From Balneola sp. (lineage in GTDB: Bacteria > Bacteroidota > Rhodothermia > Balneolales > Balneolaceae): a stretch of 64,000 bases of DNA. Location: positions 1 to 64,000 of the forward strand of contig RHLJ01000006.1 of assembly GCA_003712055.1 (NCBI GenBank). The letters are read 5' to 3'. The notes under the pieces are model-generated. The model saw only the letters and a list, made by a program, of their open reading frames with translations, did no database searches and was not told where the DNA came from. Positions 1-6,949 of the stretch are shown here, piece by piece (the first letter of the stretch is position 1; each line of letters starts with the position of its first letter). The position numbers were made by a program, and so were the translations under genes.

Positions 1-79
1 ACCCGTTCCCATCCCGAACACGGCCGTTAAGCCCTGCAGCGCCGATGGTACTGCTACGCGGTAGAGTAGGTCGCCGCCT
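1..79 (+). rRNA. rrf: 5S ribosomal RNA, 3' part (gene enters from outside the window)
   Basis: The sequence matches the conserved 3' two thirds of bacterial 5S rRNA: the CCCGAACACGG loop, GCCGATGGTACTGC and the terminal GTAGAGTAGGTCGCCGCC. The 5' part lies before base 1, so the upstream 16S and 23S genes are expected outside the window. A rho-independent terminator follows directly. Bases 23-98 recur without gaps at 2212-2287 with about five mismatches, so the 3' end of this gene is duplicated on the far side of a three-gene cargo. Confidence 0.93.
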
Positions 80-91
80 CTCCCCCTTTAA

Positions 92-127
92 AAAACCCCT
101 TCCCCACAAAGAAGGGGTTTTTTTATT
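92..127 (+). terminator. Rho-independent terminator of the rRNA operon
   Basis: A nine-base-pair stem (AACCCCTTC at 94-102, GAAGGGGTT at 111-119) with an 8-nt loop is followed by a run of T. It lies 13 nt after the 5S end, as expected for the end of an rrn operon. Confidence 0.88.
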
Positions 128-254
128 TAAACGCTTTTCAAATTTATCATCTACACATAGTCTACACTTAAGACTTATTAATGATAATAGACACATTATT
201 GTAAATAAATATATATACTGACATGACTAAAACTTTTAACTAAAATATTTACAA

Positions 255-512
255 ATGAAAAAGGGGATAATAAAAATAACAGGTATGTTATGCTTAATTG
301 CTATAATAACTGTAAACATAACTTCTACTTTTCAAATAAGTCTAGGTGGTGAGGAAGTAAGGGCAAGTGATCCAGATAAAATACCTTGCTATTCCGCATA
401 TTCACACAGCACTGGACATACTCTTGTATTTTGTCTAGGGTGTACAGAAAAGAAAGGGCAACATTCTGGAACAGCAGGAGAATGTACACCTGAAGATTTA
501 GGCGAAAATTAA
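255..512 (+). CDS. Small secreted Cys-containing peptide precursor, NVEALA-like (cassette A)
   Basis: An 85-residue protein with a hydrophobic N-terminal export segment (residues 5-29), then LGGEEVRAS and a polar tail with cysteines at 45, 60, 63 and 77 (C-x14-C-x2-C-x13-C). The peptide of cassette D (51734-51994) has cysteines at exactly 45, 60 and 63 and at 78, and the same GGE(E/D) segment, so the two are homologues. The layout recalls the NVEALA small-protein family of Bacteroidota, which I recall lying beside beta-propeller lipoproteins; that assignment is by resemblance only. The gene is 50 nt ahead of a propeller lipoprotein gene, with a hairpin in the gap. Unlike cassettes B to D, no AraC-type regulator precedes it. 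The role is unknown; a processed extracellular peptide with disulfides is inferred. Confidence 0.7.
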   Translation: MKKGIIKITGMLCLIAIITVNITSTFQISLGGEEVRASDPDKIPCYSAYSHSTGHTLVFCLGCTEKKGQHSGTAGECTPEDLGEN

Positions 513-524
513 GCTAAATATTTA

Positions 525-550
525 AAGGTGATCTTATTGAAGATCACCTT
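525..550 (+). promoter_or_regulatory. Intercistronic hairpin between peptide and propeller genes (cassette A)
   Basis: A perfect 10-bp stem (AAGGTGATCT / AGATCACCTT) with a 6-nt loop lies 12 nt after the peptide stop and 11 nt before the propeller start. It lacks a strong T run, so it may act as a weak attenuator or mRNA 3'-end stabiliser rather than a full terminator. Cassettes C and D have hairpins in the same place. Confidence 0.6.
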
Positions 551-561
551 ATTTGAAATAA

Positions 562-1653
562 ATGAAAAAATCTATCTTTATTGTCTTTTTGCTGGTTATC
601 GGTTGCTCGGATACTTATGAGAAAATAGATGCAACCTATATAAAGCCGATGCCTGAGCCAATTGAACTAGTAGGTGAGAAAATTGAAACAGAAGAAAATG
701 AACTTTACAGATTATTCTACTTGGATTTCATTGATTCTAATTTAGTGGTGACGACGGCAAATGAAAATATGTTAATTGGAATATATGATCGAAATGGTAA
801 ATTCAGAACAAGATTTGGAAGGATAGGTAAAGGGCCAAATGAATTCAACGATTTAGTAGAAATATATGATTTTCATAGAGAAGAAGATTTAATAGCAACA
901 AACGTTGATGTAAATTTGTTGACATTAGACAAAATAAATCTTAGTAAATCAATAGAAAATGAAAACCCATATATGGAAAATTCTTATGAGTTTCCGCGGG
1001 AGCTACGTCGTATATCAAGGGCGTTTTATATAGATAGCACTAAAATTATAGGAGTCTATTCAGGTCATTATTATAAGAATTTGGATCAAAGAACAGGTTT
1101 ATTTGACTTTGATCCGAGTGCTAACAAATTCAATTATTATCGATTACCAAATCTAGATTTTAGGCCTAGCGATCCTACTGATATTGCATATCGTCAGAAT
1201 ATGTCTACCCTAAATTCGAGACATATAGATCTTTCGCCTTCAAATAATAAATTAGCAATTGCAATGCGCTATTCGCCTTTGTTGCAAATTTACGAAGTGG
1301 GTGATAAGAATTTTGAGTTGAGAAAGAGTTCTTACATGCAAGAAGAAAATACGGGGCCAGAATATGAGATGGTATTATTTGAACAATGGGCATATCCAGA
1401 ATTTTTTCATGATATAACAGTAACTGATGATTATATATATCTATTAAAAAATGCCAAGTATTTATTAGATGAGGAAGAAAAAGAGGTGCATGTACAAGTT
1501 CTTGACTGGGAAGGGGAGCCTGTGAAAGTTTTTAGTTTGGGTTCGGAATATGATATAGACAGGTTTACTGTAAATCAGGGCGATTCAATAATTTTTGGTA
1601 TGAGTTATTCTCGAGACGCGCTTTTTAAGTTTTCTTATGGTAATTCAAAATGA
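562..1653 (+). CDS. Six-bladed beta-propeller lipoprotein (cassette A)
   Basis: A 363-residue protein with a lipoprotein signal (lipobox VIGC, Cys15), so it is probably anchored in the outer membrane or periplasm. The body shows propeller-type repeats, including the blade motif RFGRIGKGPNEF around residues 84-95, typical of the TolB-like/BF3164-like six-bladed propellers of Bacteroidota. It aligns along its length with the propeller of cassette D: FPREL, YIDSTKIIGVYSGH and the SPSNNKLAIA segment all have counterparts. It follows the peptide gene and overlaps the thioredoxin gene by 4 nt (ATGA), indicating translational coupling. Binding partner and function are unknown; holding or sensing the adjacent peptide is inference. 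Confidence 0.82.
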   Translation: MKKSIFIVFLLVIGCSDTYEKIDATYIKPMPEPIELVGEKIETEENELYRLFYLDFIDSNLVVTTANENMLIGIYDRNGKFRTRFGRIGKGPNEFNDLVEIYDFHREEDLIATNVDVNLLTLDKINLSKSIENENPYMENSYEFPRELRRISRAFYIDSTKIIGVYSGHYYKNLDQRTGLFDFDPSANKFNYYRLPNLDFRPSDPTDIAYRQNMSTLNSRHIDLSPSNNKLAIAMRYSPLLQIYEVGDKNFELRKSSYMQEENTGPEYEMVLFEQWAYPEFFHDITVTDDYIYLLKNAKYLLDEEEKEVHVQVLDWEGEPVKVFSLGSEYDIDRFTVNQGDSIIFGMSYSRDALFKFSYGNSK

Positions 1654-2219
1654 AAAAATTAGAATCAACTATACTTATTGGTATTTTAATAGTTTTGAAT
1701 GTATGGCTATTATACAATAACCAACAAAAAAATCTCATAATAGAAGAGCTTCATGAAAACTCAAATTCATCAAGTTGGAATGTTGAGACTTTAGATAGTA
1801 CTCTTATTCATATAGTCAATGATAGAGTACTAATACCTCAAAATGAGATTCAACTTAAGGTTTTCTTTTCTGATCAAGGCTGCCAAACATGTATACAAGA
1901 TGAGGTAAATCTATTAAATGAAGTTTATAATTTACATCCTAAGAAGTTTAATGCATACTTAATAACACAAAAGGCTCCTACATATTTAACTCGTATGTTT
2001 GGCGCTAGTTTTAAGTATGAATTGATTAGTCCCGAAAAAGATATCTTTGATGTTAGATATGAGTTCGTAAACCCAATTGCGGTTTTAGTAGATTCCACAG
2101 GGTTAGTACATAGAGTTCATAAAGCTGAGGTAGCAAATAAAGATAAGAGTGAACAATTTTACAATCAGGTTAAAAATTTATTTGAAGAATTAGATACTCG
2201 CAGGAACAAAAGCCGTTAA
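1650..2219 (+). CDS. Membrane-anchored thioredoxin-like protein (cassette A)
   Basis: A 189-residue protein with one N-terminal membrane anchor (residues 8-22) and a periplasmic thioredoxin-like domain. The redox site is GCQTC (Cys78, Cys81) at the end of a beta strand (LKVFFSDQ), and a cis-proline-like NPIAVL follows near residue 142. The cassette D homologue shares GCxxCIQ(D/N)EVNLLN and NPIA(V/F)L. TlpA/AhpC-type thiol-disulfide exchange is the likely activity; acting on the cysteines of the neighbouring peptide is inference. The last codons (AAC AAA AGC CGT TAA) fall in the edge of the duplicated 5S rRNA piece, so the stop codon is supplied by rRNA-derived DNA and the original C-terminus may have been cut. 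Confidence 0.75.
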   Translation: MKKLESTILIGILIVLNVWLLYNNQQKNLIIEELHENSNSSSWNVETLDSTLIHIVNDRVLIPQNEIQLKVFFSDQGCQTCIQDEVNLLNEVYNLHPKKFNAYLITQKAPTYLTRMFGASFKYELISPEKDIFDVRYEFVNPIAVLVDSTGLVHRVHKAEVANKDKSEQFYNQVKNLFEELDTRRNKSR

Positions 2220-2268
2220 GTCCTGCAGCGCCGATGGTACTGCTTTGCGGTAGAGTAGGTCGCCACCT
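2204..2268 (+). pseudogene. Truncated second copy of the 5S rRNA 3' end
   Basis: Bases 2212-2268 align without gaps to 23-79 of the intact 5S copy with 4 mismatches in 57; weaker similarity begins at GAACA (2204). The homology runs on through the C-rich and A-rich stretch to about 2287. The 5' half of 5S is missing, so it cannot make a 5S rRNA. It marks the distal boundary of cargo A and overlaps the stop of the thioredoxin gene. Confidence 0.92.
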
Positions 2269-2278
2269 TTCCCCCTTT

Positions 2279-2318
2279 AAAAAACCCTCTCGGATTTCCG
2301 AAAGGGTTTTTTTATTCC
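2279..2318 (+). terminator. Rho-independent terminator after the 5S remnant
   Basis: The stem AAACCCT...TCGG / CCGA...AGGGTTT ends in seven T residues. It occupies the same place relative to the 5S remnant as the terminator of the intact copy, but its stem sequence differs. About 20 nt further on, GCTTTTCAAATTT (2337-2349) repeats bases 133-145, so the duplicated unit includes the terminator region. Confidence 0.8.
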
Positions 2319-2402
2319 CATTATTTTTATTCGAGAGCTTTTCAAATTTTAAGGGTTTTAAGTCGTATATTACCAAACTTAATTATCCATCTAAGGCACA
2401 CT

Positions 2403-3905
2403 ATGCTTGATTTTGAATCATTCTTAAAAGAATACAAAGACAAACTTTCAAAAATTTTTAAGAGAGATTTAGAGACGAATAAAGATTCTCTTAAAAGAGG
2501 AATAGCAGATGAAGATTTAGCGAGTATTTTGAGTCCTACTCCGCTAGCAGCATTTATTCCTTCCAATTATGGGGGATTTGGAGGTCACACAGCAGAAGCA
2601 TTAGCAATGCTGGAAGCTAGTTCATATGAGTCCCTGCCACTATCATTGATGATGGGTATCAACGGAGCTTTGTTTATTCAACCTGTAGCAAATTATGCTC
2701 AGGAGGGTACAAAAGAAGAAATTTATCAACGTATCCTGAATGATCGAAAAATGGGTGGTTTGATGATTACTGAGCCTGATTTTGGATCTGAGGCTTTAAA
2801 GATGGAAACCTCTTTTGTTAGGGAAATTGCTACTGATTCATACTCGATTAAGGGTTTGAAACACTGGGCCGGGTTAACCGGAAAAGCGGATTATTGGCTT
2901 ATGACTGCAAGAGAAAAAAGTAAGGATGGTCAATTAGGTAGAGATATTTCTTTCTTCATTCATGACACTAGAAATGGAGGAATTAATGTAGAAGAATACT
3001 ACAATAATCTTGGATTGTACCCAATTCCTTATGGAAAGAATCGGGTGAATATTGAAGTTCCATCGGAATACAAATTAGAGCCTAAAGGTACAGGCATTAC
3101 ATTAATGCTCGACCTTCTTCATAGAAGCCGACTTCAATTTCCTGGAATGGGAGCAGGATTTTTGAGAAGAATGATGGATGAGGCTATTACACACTGTCGT
3201 CAAAGATTTGTTGGCGGACGTAGACTGATCGATTATGACCAGGTGAAATCAAGAATTAACAAGCTTCAATCCTATTTTACAGTGTGTTCTGCAATGTGCA
3301 ACTTCACAAGCTTGAATATTCCACTTGAGAAAAACACAGCGAAAATGGATGTAGAGGCTAATGCTATTAAATCAGTGATTACAGATTATATGCAGAAAGC
3401 TTCTCAATCATTATTACAGCTCACAGGGGCTAAAGGCTACCGTTTAGATCATATTGCAGGAAGATCAACAGTTGATAGTCGTCCATTTCAGATTTTTGAA
3501 GGTTCAAATGATATTCTATATCAGCAGATCAGTGAGTCAGTACTCAAAATGATGAGAAAATTTAAGAGTACAAACCTATATGACTTTTTAAAGAACTATG
3601 AACTAACTATAAATGCTTCCGACTATTTTAAAGAAGGTCTAAATTTTGAAATAGATGCTAAGATGCCACAAAGGAAGCTGGTTGAGCTAGGAAGAGCTTT
3701 AGGACGAATCATCTCTATGGAGTTTACAATTAATTTAGGAGAGCAAGGGTTTAACTCTGAAATGATTGACAATGCCCTGGCTGTACTTCAGGAAGAGGTA
3801 GACAACCTTTTAAATTCATTCAAGTCTTCTCAAATACTAGAAGTAGTTGAAGATTACCTCACCGAAAGTAATTGGTTTAGTCTTGCTACTGTAGATGCCC
3901 GTTAA
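2403..3905 (+). CDS. Acyl-CoA dehydrogenase family protein
   Basis: A 500-residue FAD enzyme of the acyl-CoA dehydrogenase fold: N-terminal helical domain, middle beta domain (GGLMITEPDFGSEA near 117-130, the FAD/substrate loop), and a C-terminal helical domain ending in RPFQIFEGSNDILYQQI, the usual C-terminal signature. An extra tail of about 110 residues follows, as in some long-chain ACAD members. It should catalyse alpha,beta-dehydrogenation of an acyl-CoA with electrons passed to ETF; the chain length cannot be read. It is first in an operon with a sirtuin (11-nt overlap) and an SGNH hydrolase. Confidence 0.88.
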   Translation: MLDFESFLKEYKDKLSKIFKRDLETNKDSLKRGIADEDLASILSPTPLAAFIPSNYGGFGGHTAEALAMLEASSYESLPLSLMMGINGALFIQPVANYAQEGTKEEIYQRILNDRKMGGLMITEPDFGSEALKMETSFVREIATDSYSIKGLKHWAGLTGKADYWLMTAREKSKDGQLGRDISFFIHDTRNGGINVEEYYNNLGLYPIPYGKNRVNIEVPSEYKLEPKGTGITLMLDLLHRSRLQFPGMGAGFLRRMMDEAITHCRQRFVGGRRLIDYDQVKSRINKLQSYFTVCSAMCNFTSLNIPLEKNTAKMDVEANAIKSVITDYMQKASQSLLQLTGAKGYRLDHIAGRSTVDSRPFQIFEGSNDILYQQISESVLKMMRKFKSTNLYDFLKNYELTINASDYFKEGLNFEIDAKMPQRKLVELGRALGRIISMEFTINLGEQGFNSEMIDNALAVLQEEVDNLLNSFKSSQILEVVEDYLTESNWFSLATVDAR

Positions 3906-4596
3906 AGACATTGTAGTTCTATCTGGTGCAGGGGTAAGCTCCGAAAGTGGATTGGCAACTTTTCGAGACTCAGGAGGTTTATGGGAAGGATACAATGTTC
4001 ATGAAGTTGCTTCAATAGATGGGTGGAATAAGGATCCTGAGAAGGTATTGGCCTTTTATAACTTAAGGAGAAAACAAGCTTCACAGGCGGGACCTAACGC
4101 GGCACATTACTTTATAGGTAGGTTGGAAAAAGACTATGAGGTAACAGTTATTACCCAAAATGTAGATGATTTACACGAAAGAGGAGGTTCTTCAAATGTA
4201 ATACATCTTCATGGTGAGTTATCAAAAGCAAGGGGTGAATTTGATGATTCTCATATTATTGAGATTGGAACAAATGACATAAATCCAGGAGATAAGGCAC
4301 CTGATGGTTCTCAGTTAAGACCAGCAATCGTTTGGTTTGGAGAAATGGTTCCGCTAATTGAAATTGCGGCTCAGATAGTTGCACAGGCTGATTTACTCAT
4401 TGTAATTGGTACATCATTAGTCGTCTATCCTGCTGCAAGTCTTGTAAACTATGCAAAAAAAGGTATTCCCAAATTTATAATTGACCCTTCAACTCCTGAG
4501 CTTTTCAGCTATGCAGATTGGATTCATATAAAACAGAGTGCATGTGCCGGAGTTGAAGAACTTGAACAGCATTTAATACACTTAAGAAATGAGTAA
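3895..4596 (+). CDS. cobB: NAD-dependent protein deacylase, class III sirtuin without zinc cysteines
   Basis: A 233-residue Sir2 domain with the NAD motif GAGVSSESGLATFRD (11-25), TQNVDDLHERGG (87-98) and the catalytic His106 in HLHGEL. The FYNLRR segment gives the Tyr55-x2-Arg58 pair that in SIRT5 and E. coli CobB recognises succinyl/malonyl-lysine, so desuccinylase/demalonylase activity is likely. The usual four zinc cysteines are absent between residues 110 and 150, as known for some bacterial short sirtuins. It overlaps the acyl-CoA dehydrogenase gene by 11 nt and the next gene by 8 nt, so co-translation is likely. The substrate may be acylated metabolic enzymes; this is inference from context. 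Confidence 0.9.
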   Translation: MPVKDIVVLSGAGVSSESGLATFRDSGGLWEGYNVHEVASIDGWNKDPEKVLAFYNLRRKQASQAGPNAAHYFIGRLEKDYEVTVITQNVDDLHERGGSSNVIHLHGELSKARGEFDDSHIIEIGTNDINPGDKAPDGSQLRPAIVWFGEMVPLIEIAAQIVAQADLLIVIGTSLVVYPAASLVNYAKKGIPKFIIDPSTPELFSYADWIHIKQSACAGVEELEQHLIHLRNE

Positions 4597-5452
4597 AGAG
4601 AAATTATCAGATGAAGAAAAAGGAATTTTAGAACAGTTTATTATTCCCTTTTATCACATTGAAAAAAAGCTTCAGCTTTTTCCTGGCAACAAAAGTAAAG
4701 AAGCCGAAGCAGCTCTACTGGGAATCTCTTTAGACGAATTAGAAACTTATAGATGTAATCTTGAAGAGAACGCCAAACAAGCCGCTCTTGAACTATTGAA
4801 AGAGGAAGAGGTTATTGATCTTATCGATAAACTACCGTTTGACGGAGAGGAGACTATTGTAGCATTTGGTGACTCTATTACCGAAGACGATCAAAGTTGG
4901 TTCAGTATTCTGAGAAACCTTCTTGAGATCTCATTTGAAAAACCGGCTTTTAACTTCATTAACTCAGGAGTCTCATATAATACAACTTCTGAAGCCTTAA
5001 GAAGGATGGACAGAGATGTACTAATACATAACCCAGATTGGGTTTTTGTTGCTCTAGGTACTTTTGATGTTCAGCGATTGAATATAGCTTCAGACCGTAC
5101 ACTCATACCTTTATCTGAAACGTGGGAAAATCTCAACACCATTTCGCTCATACTTGATGATCAGGTAGAAAATCCAACTCTGTGGATGACTCCATCTCCG
5201 GTAATATCTGAACTTCTGGATTCCAATCCATTATATGAATTCTCAATTGAGGCTCAAGACTTGGAACAAGTAAGGCAGTTAGTATCTGGTAAAACGGGTG
5301 GAATCGTTGACCCAAAAGGGTTGAGAATGGGAGAAGGTGAGCCCAAAGCCTGGAATTATTTGAGTGATGGGTTACATCATTCTCTAAGTGGCCATGTAAA
5401 TACGGTAAGGGAAGTATTAAGGACGTTAGCTGAAGTTAAGATCAAAAGTTAA
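4589..5452 (+). CDS. SGNH/GDSL-type hydrolase with N-terminal helical domain
   Basis: A 287-residue protein. Residues 1-85 form a charged helical region unlike the family core. The hydrolase part starts with VAFGDSITEDD (nucleophile Ser96) and ends with SDGLHHSLSGH (Asp/His of block V). Block II glycine is in NSGVSYNTTSE. Block III reads LGTFDVQ instead of the usual GxND, so the oxyanion-hole Asn is not obvious. No signal peptide is seen, so it is probably cytoplasmic. It is third in the ACAD-sirtuin operon. Esterase or deacylase activity is expected; substrate unknown. Confidence 0.78.
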   Translation: MSKEKLSDEEKGILEQFIIPFYHIEKKLQLFPGNKSKEAEAALLGISLDELETYRCNLEENAKQAALELLKEEEVIDLIDKLPFDGEETIVAFGDSITEDDQSWFSILRNLLEISFEKPAFNFINSGVSYNTTSEALRRMDRDVLIHNPDWVFVALGTFDVQRLNIASDRTLIPLSETWENLNTISLILDDQVENPTLWMTPSPVISELLDSNPLYEFSIEAQDLEQVRQLVSGKTGGIVDPKGLRMGEGEPKAWNYLSDGLHHSLSGHVNTVREVLRTLAEVKIKS

Positions 5453-6110
5453 ATCGGAAGTTTACAAGATCAAGCTTTGGCTGAATTTGTGAATTAATAT
5501 CCGATGAATTAACATCGATCCCATAAAATAACGACGGTTGCACCAGTCCAAGTGAAGTGCCGTTCTCGAAATCAATTCCTACAAGTCCGCCCGCATTATT
5601 ATTTGGTCTGTAATCAGAAGCAATTGAAGCCGTAGTTCTTTTTGCAAGGAAAAACGTATCAAAAACTCCGAAGCCAAAACCCACCCAGGCACCTATCGCT
5701 GCACCATATTGTAGCCCATCAACAAGAGGTTCATTAGCCACAAGCATTACTGAAGTAACAATAACAGCGCCAGCTGCAGCTCCATAAAAGGTATCTAGTA
5801 AAACAATGATGGAGCTATTACTTCCATCGTTGAATAATCCCGATACTAGAATTTCCTGACCCTGGCCATGTACAATGTCGTAGGCTCCCATTCCAATTCC
5901 ATACAGCGTGCCCAATCCGAGTCCAACCTGAAGGGGATAAAAGTCATCATTGTTTGCCAAAGCCATTGATGCCCCCCCTAAAATGGTTCCATTCATAGCC
6001 CCATTTAGTGTATTGCCGGCTAATAGTTCTACCGTTTGGGCTTTAGATTCGAAGGTGAAAGTTGAGAGGAAGAGCGCTGTAAAACAAATGATCGTACCGA
6101 AATGCTTCAT
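5442..6110 (-). CDS. Exported glycine-zipper protein with internal repeat, function unknown
   Basis: A 222-residue protein with a clear signal peptide (residues 1-25, ending ESKAQ). The mature part has two similar glycine-rich hydrophobic units: one around LNGAMNGTILGGASMALAN then GTLYGIGMGAYD, the other around FYGAAAGAVIVTSVMLVAN then GAWVGFGFGVFD. Each ends in an acidic aromatic step (AYDIV / VFDTFF). This looks like a duplicated glycine-zipper membrane unit. The gene is convergent with the SGNH hydrolase and overlaps it by 11 nt. No family recognised. Confidence 0.65.
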   Translation of the reverse strand: MKHFGTIICFTALFLSTFTFESKAQTVELLAGNTLNGAMNGTILGGASMALANNDDFYPLQVGLGLGTLYGIGMGAYDIVHGQGQEILVSGLFNDGSNSSIIVLLDTFYGAAAGAVIVTSVMLVANEPLVDGLQYGAAIGAWVGFGFGVFDTFFLAKRTTASIASDYRPNNNAGGLVGIDFENGTSLGLVQPSLFYGIDVNSSDINSQIQPKLDLVNFRFNF

Positions 6111-6169
6111 CTAGAAGTAAGTAGTTTTGGTTTGGACAAAGTTAACAAAATGACCTGCCTTTGAACAAA

Positions 6170-6862
6170 CTAATTAGGATTATTTAAAGAGACTGGGAGA
6201 ATTCTTCCATTGAAGTAGTTGTGTCCGTTAAGCGCAAAGTCGGATATGAAAGCAGCCATTTGTTCCGGAGAAGTAGGGGCCTGGTAACCAGGAAAAGCTT
6301 CTCTCAACATCTTTGTTTGAACTGCTCCAAGGCACAAACAGTTTACTGCTATTCCTGAATTTGCGAATTCTACACTAAGGCTTTCAGTAAGAATTGATAA
6401 AGCTCCTTTAGAAGCACTATAAGCAGACAGACCCTCAAATTTTGCACTTCCCTGGAAACCACCCATACTTCCAATGTTAAGGATATGGCTGCCCCTCCTT
6501 AGATTGGGGTGAATTCTTTTAATCAATCGAACAGGGGCAATCAAGTTTACCTCTAACTGCTCCTGCCAGTCATCTATAGACGTTTTTAAAAAGGGTTTAT
6601 TAATTAATAGCCCTGCATTATTAATTAAAGCATCAATAGATGTTTCACTACCGATTGTTTTTACTATATGATCAATATCATTTTCATCAGTTAAGTCTGC
6701 AGTAAGCGTTACAATATCTCCCTTGTAATTTTCGAGGATCAGATTCTTTAGTGCGCGCTCGGTACGTGCAATCGCAAATACCTTATGCCCTTTTTGAGCG
6801 AGTAGAATAGTAACAGCTCTTCCTATTCCTTTACTAGCACCTGTAACAATAATGTTTTTCAT
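6170..6862 (-). CDS. Short-chain dehydrogenase/reductase
   Basis: A 230-residue SDR. It has the cofactor motif GASKGIGRA (8-16), the structural NNAG (81-84), and a catalytic Ser132, Tyr148 and Lys152 (YSASK), which are all the classical SDR elements. The end of strand 2 reads IARTERA with an Arg after the Ala, favouring NADPH. Substrate cannot be predicted. It is divergent from the HisC-like aminotransferase. Confidence 0.88.
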   Translation of the reverse strand: MKNIIVTGASKGIGRAVTILLAQKGHKVFAIARTERALKNLILENYKGDIVTLTADLTDENDIDHIVKTIGSETSIDALINNAGLLINKPFLKTSIDDWQEQLEVNLIAPVRLIKRIHPNLRRGSHILNIGSMGGFQGSAKFEGLSAYSASKGALSILTESLSVEFANSGIAVNCLCLGAVQTKMLREAFPGYQAPTSPEQMAAFISDFALNGHNYFNGRILPVSLNNPN

Positions 6863-6949
6863 AATCCTAAAGTACGTATTGAGAGTTCATTCTGAAAGTT
6901 AGTTTCATTGATCGTACCTTATGATTTAAATTAGTTGGAGAATCAAAAC

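Noticed and set aside
2204-2268. Second functional 5S rRNA gene
   Set aside because: The 5' half is absent and replaced by thioredoxin coding sequence, so the 5S fold cannot form.
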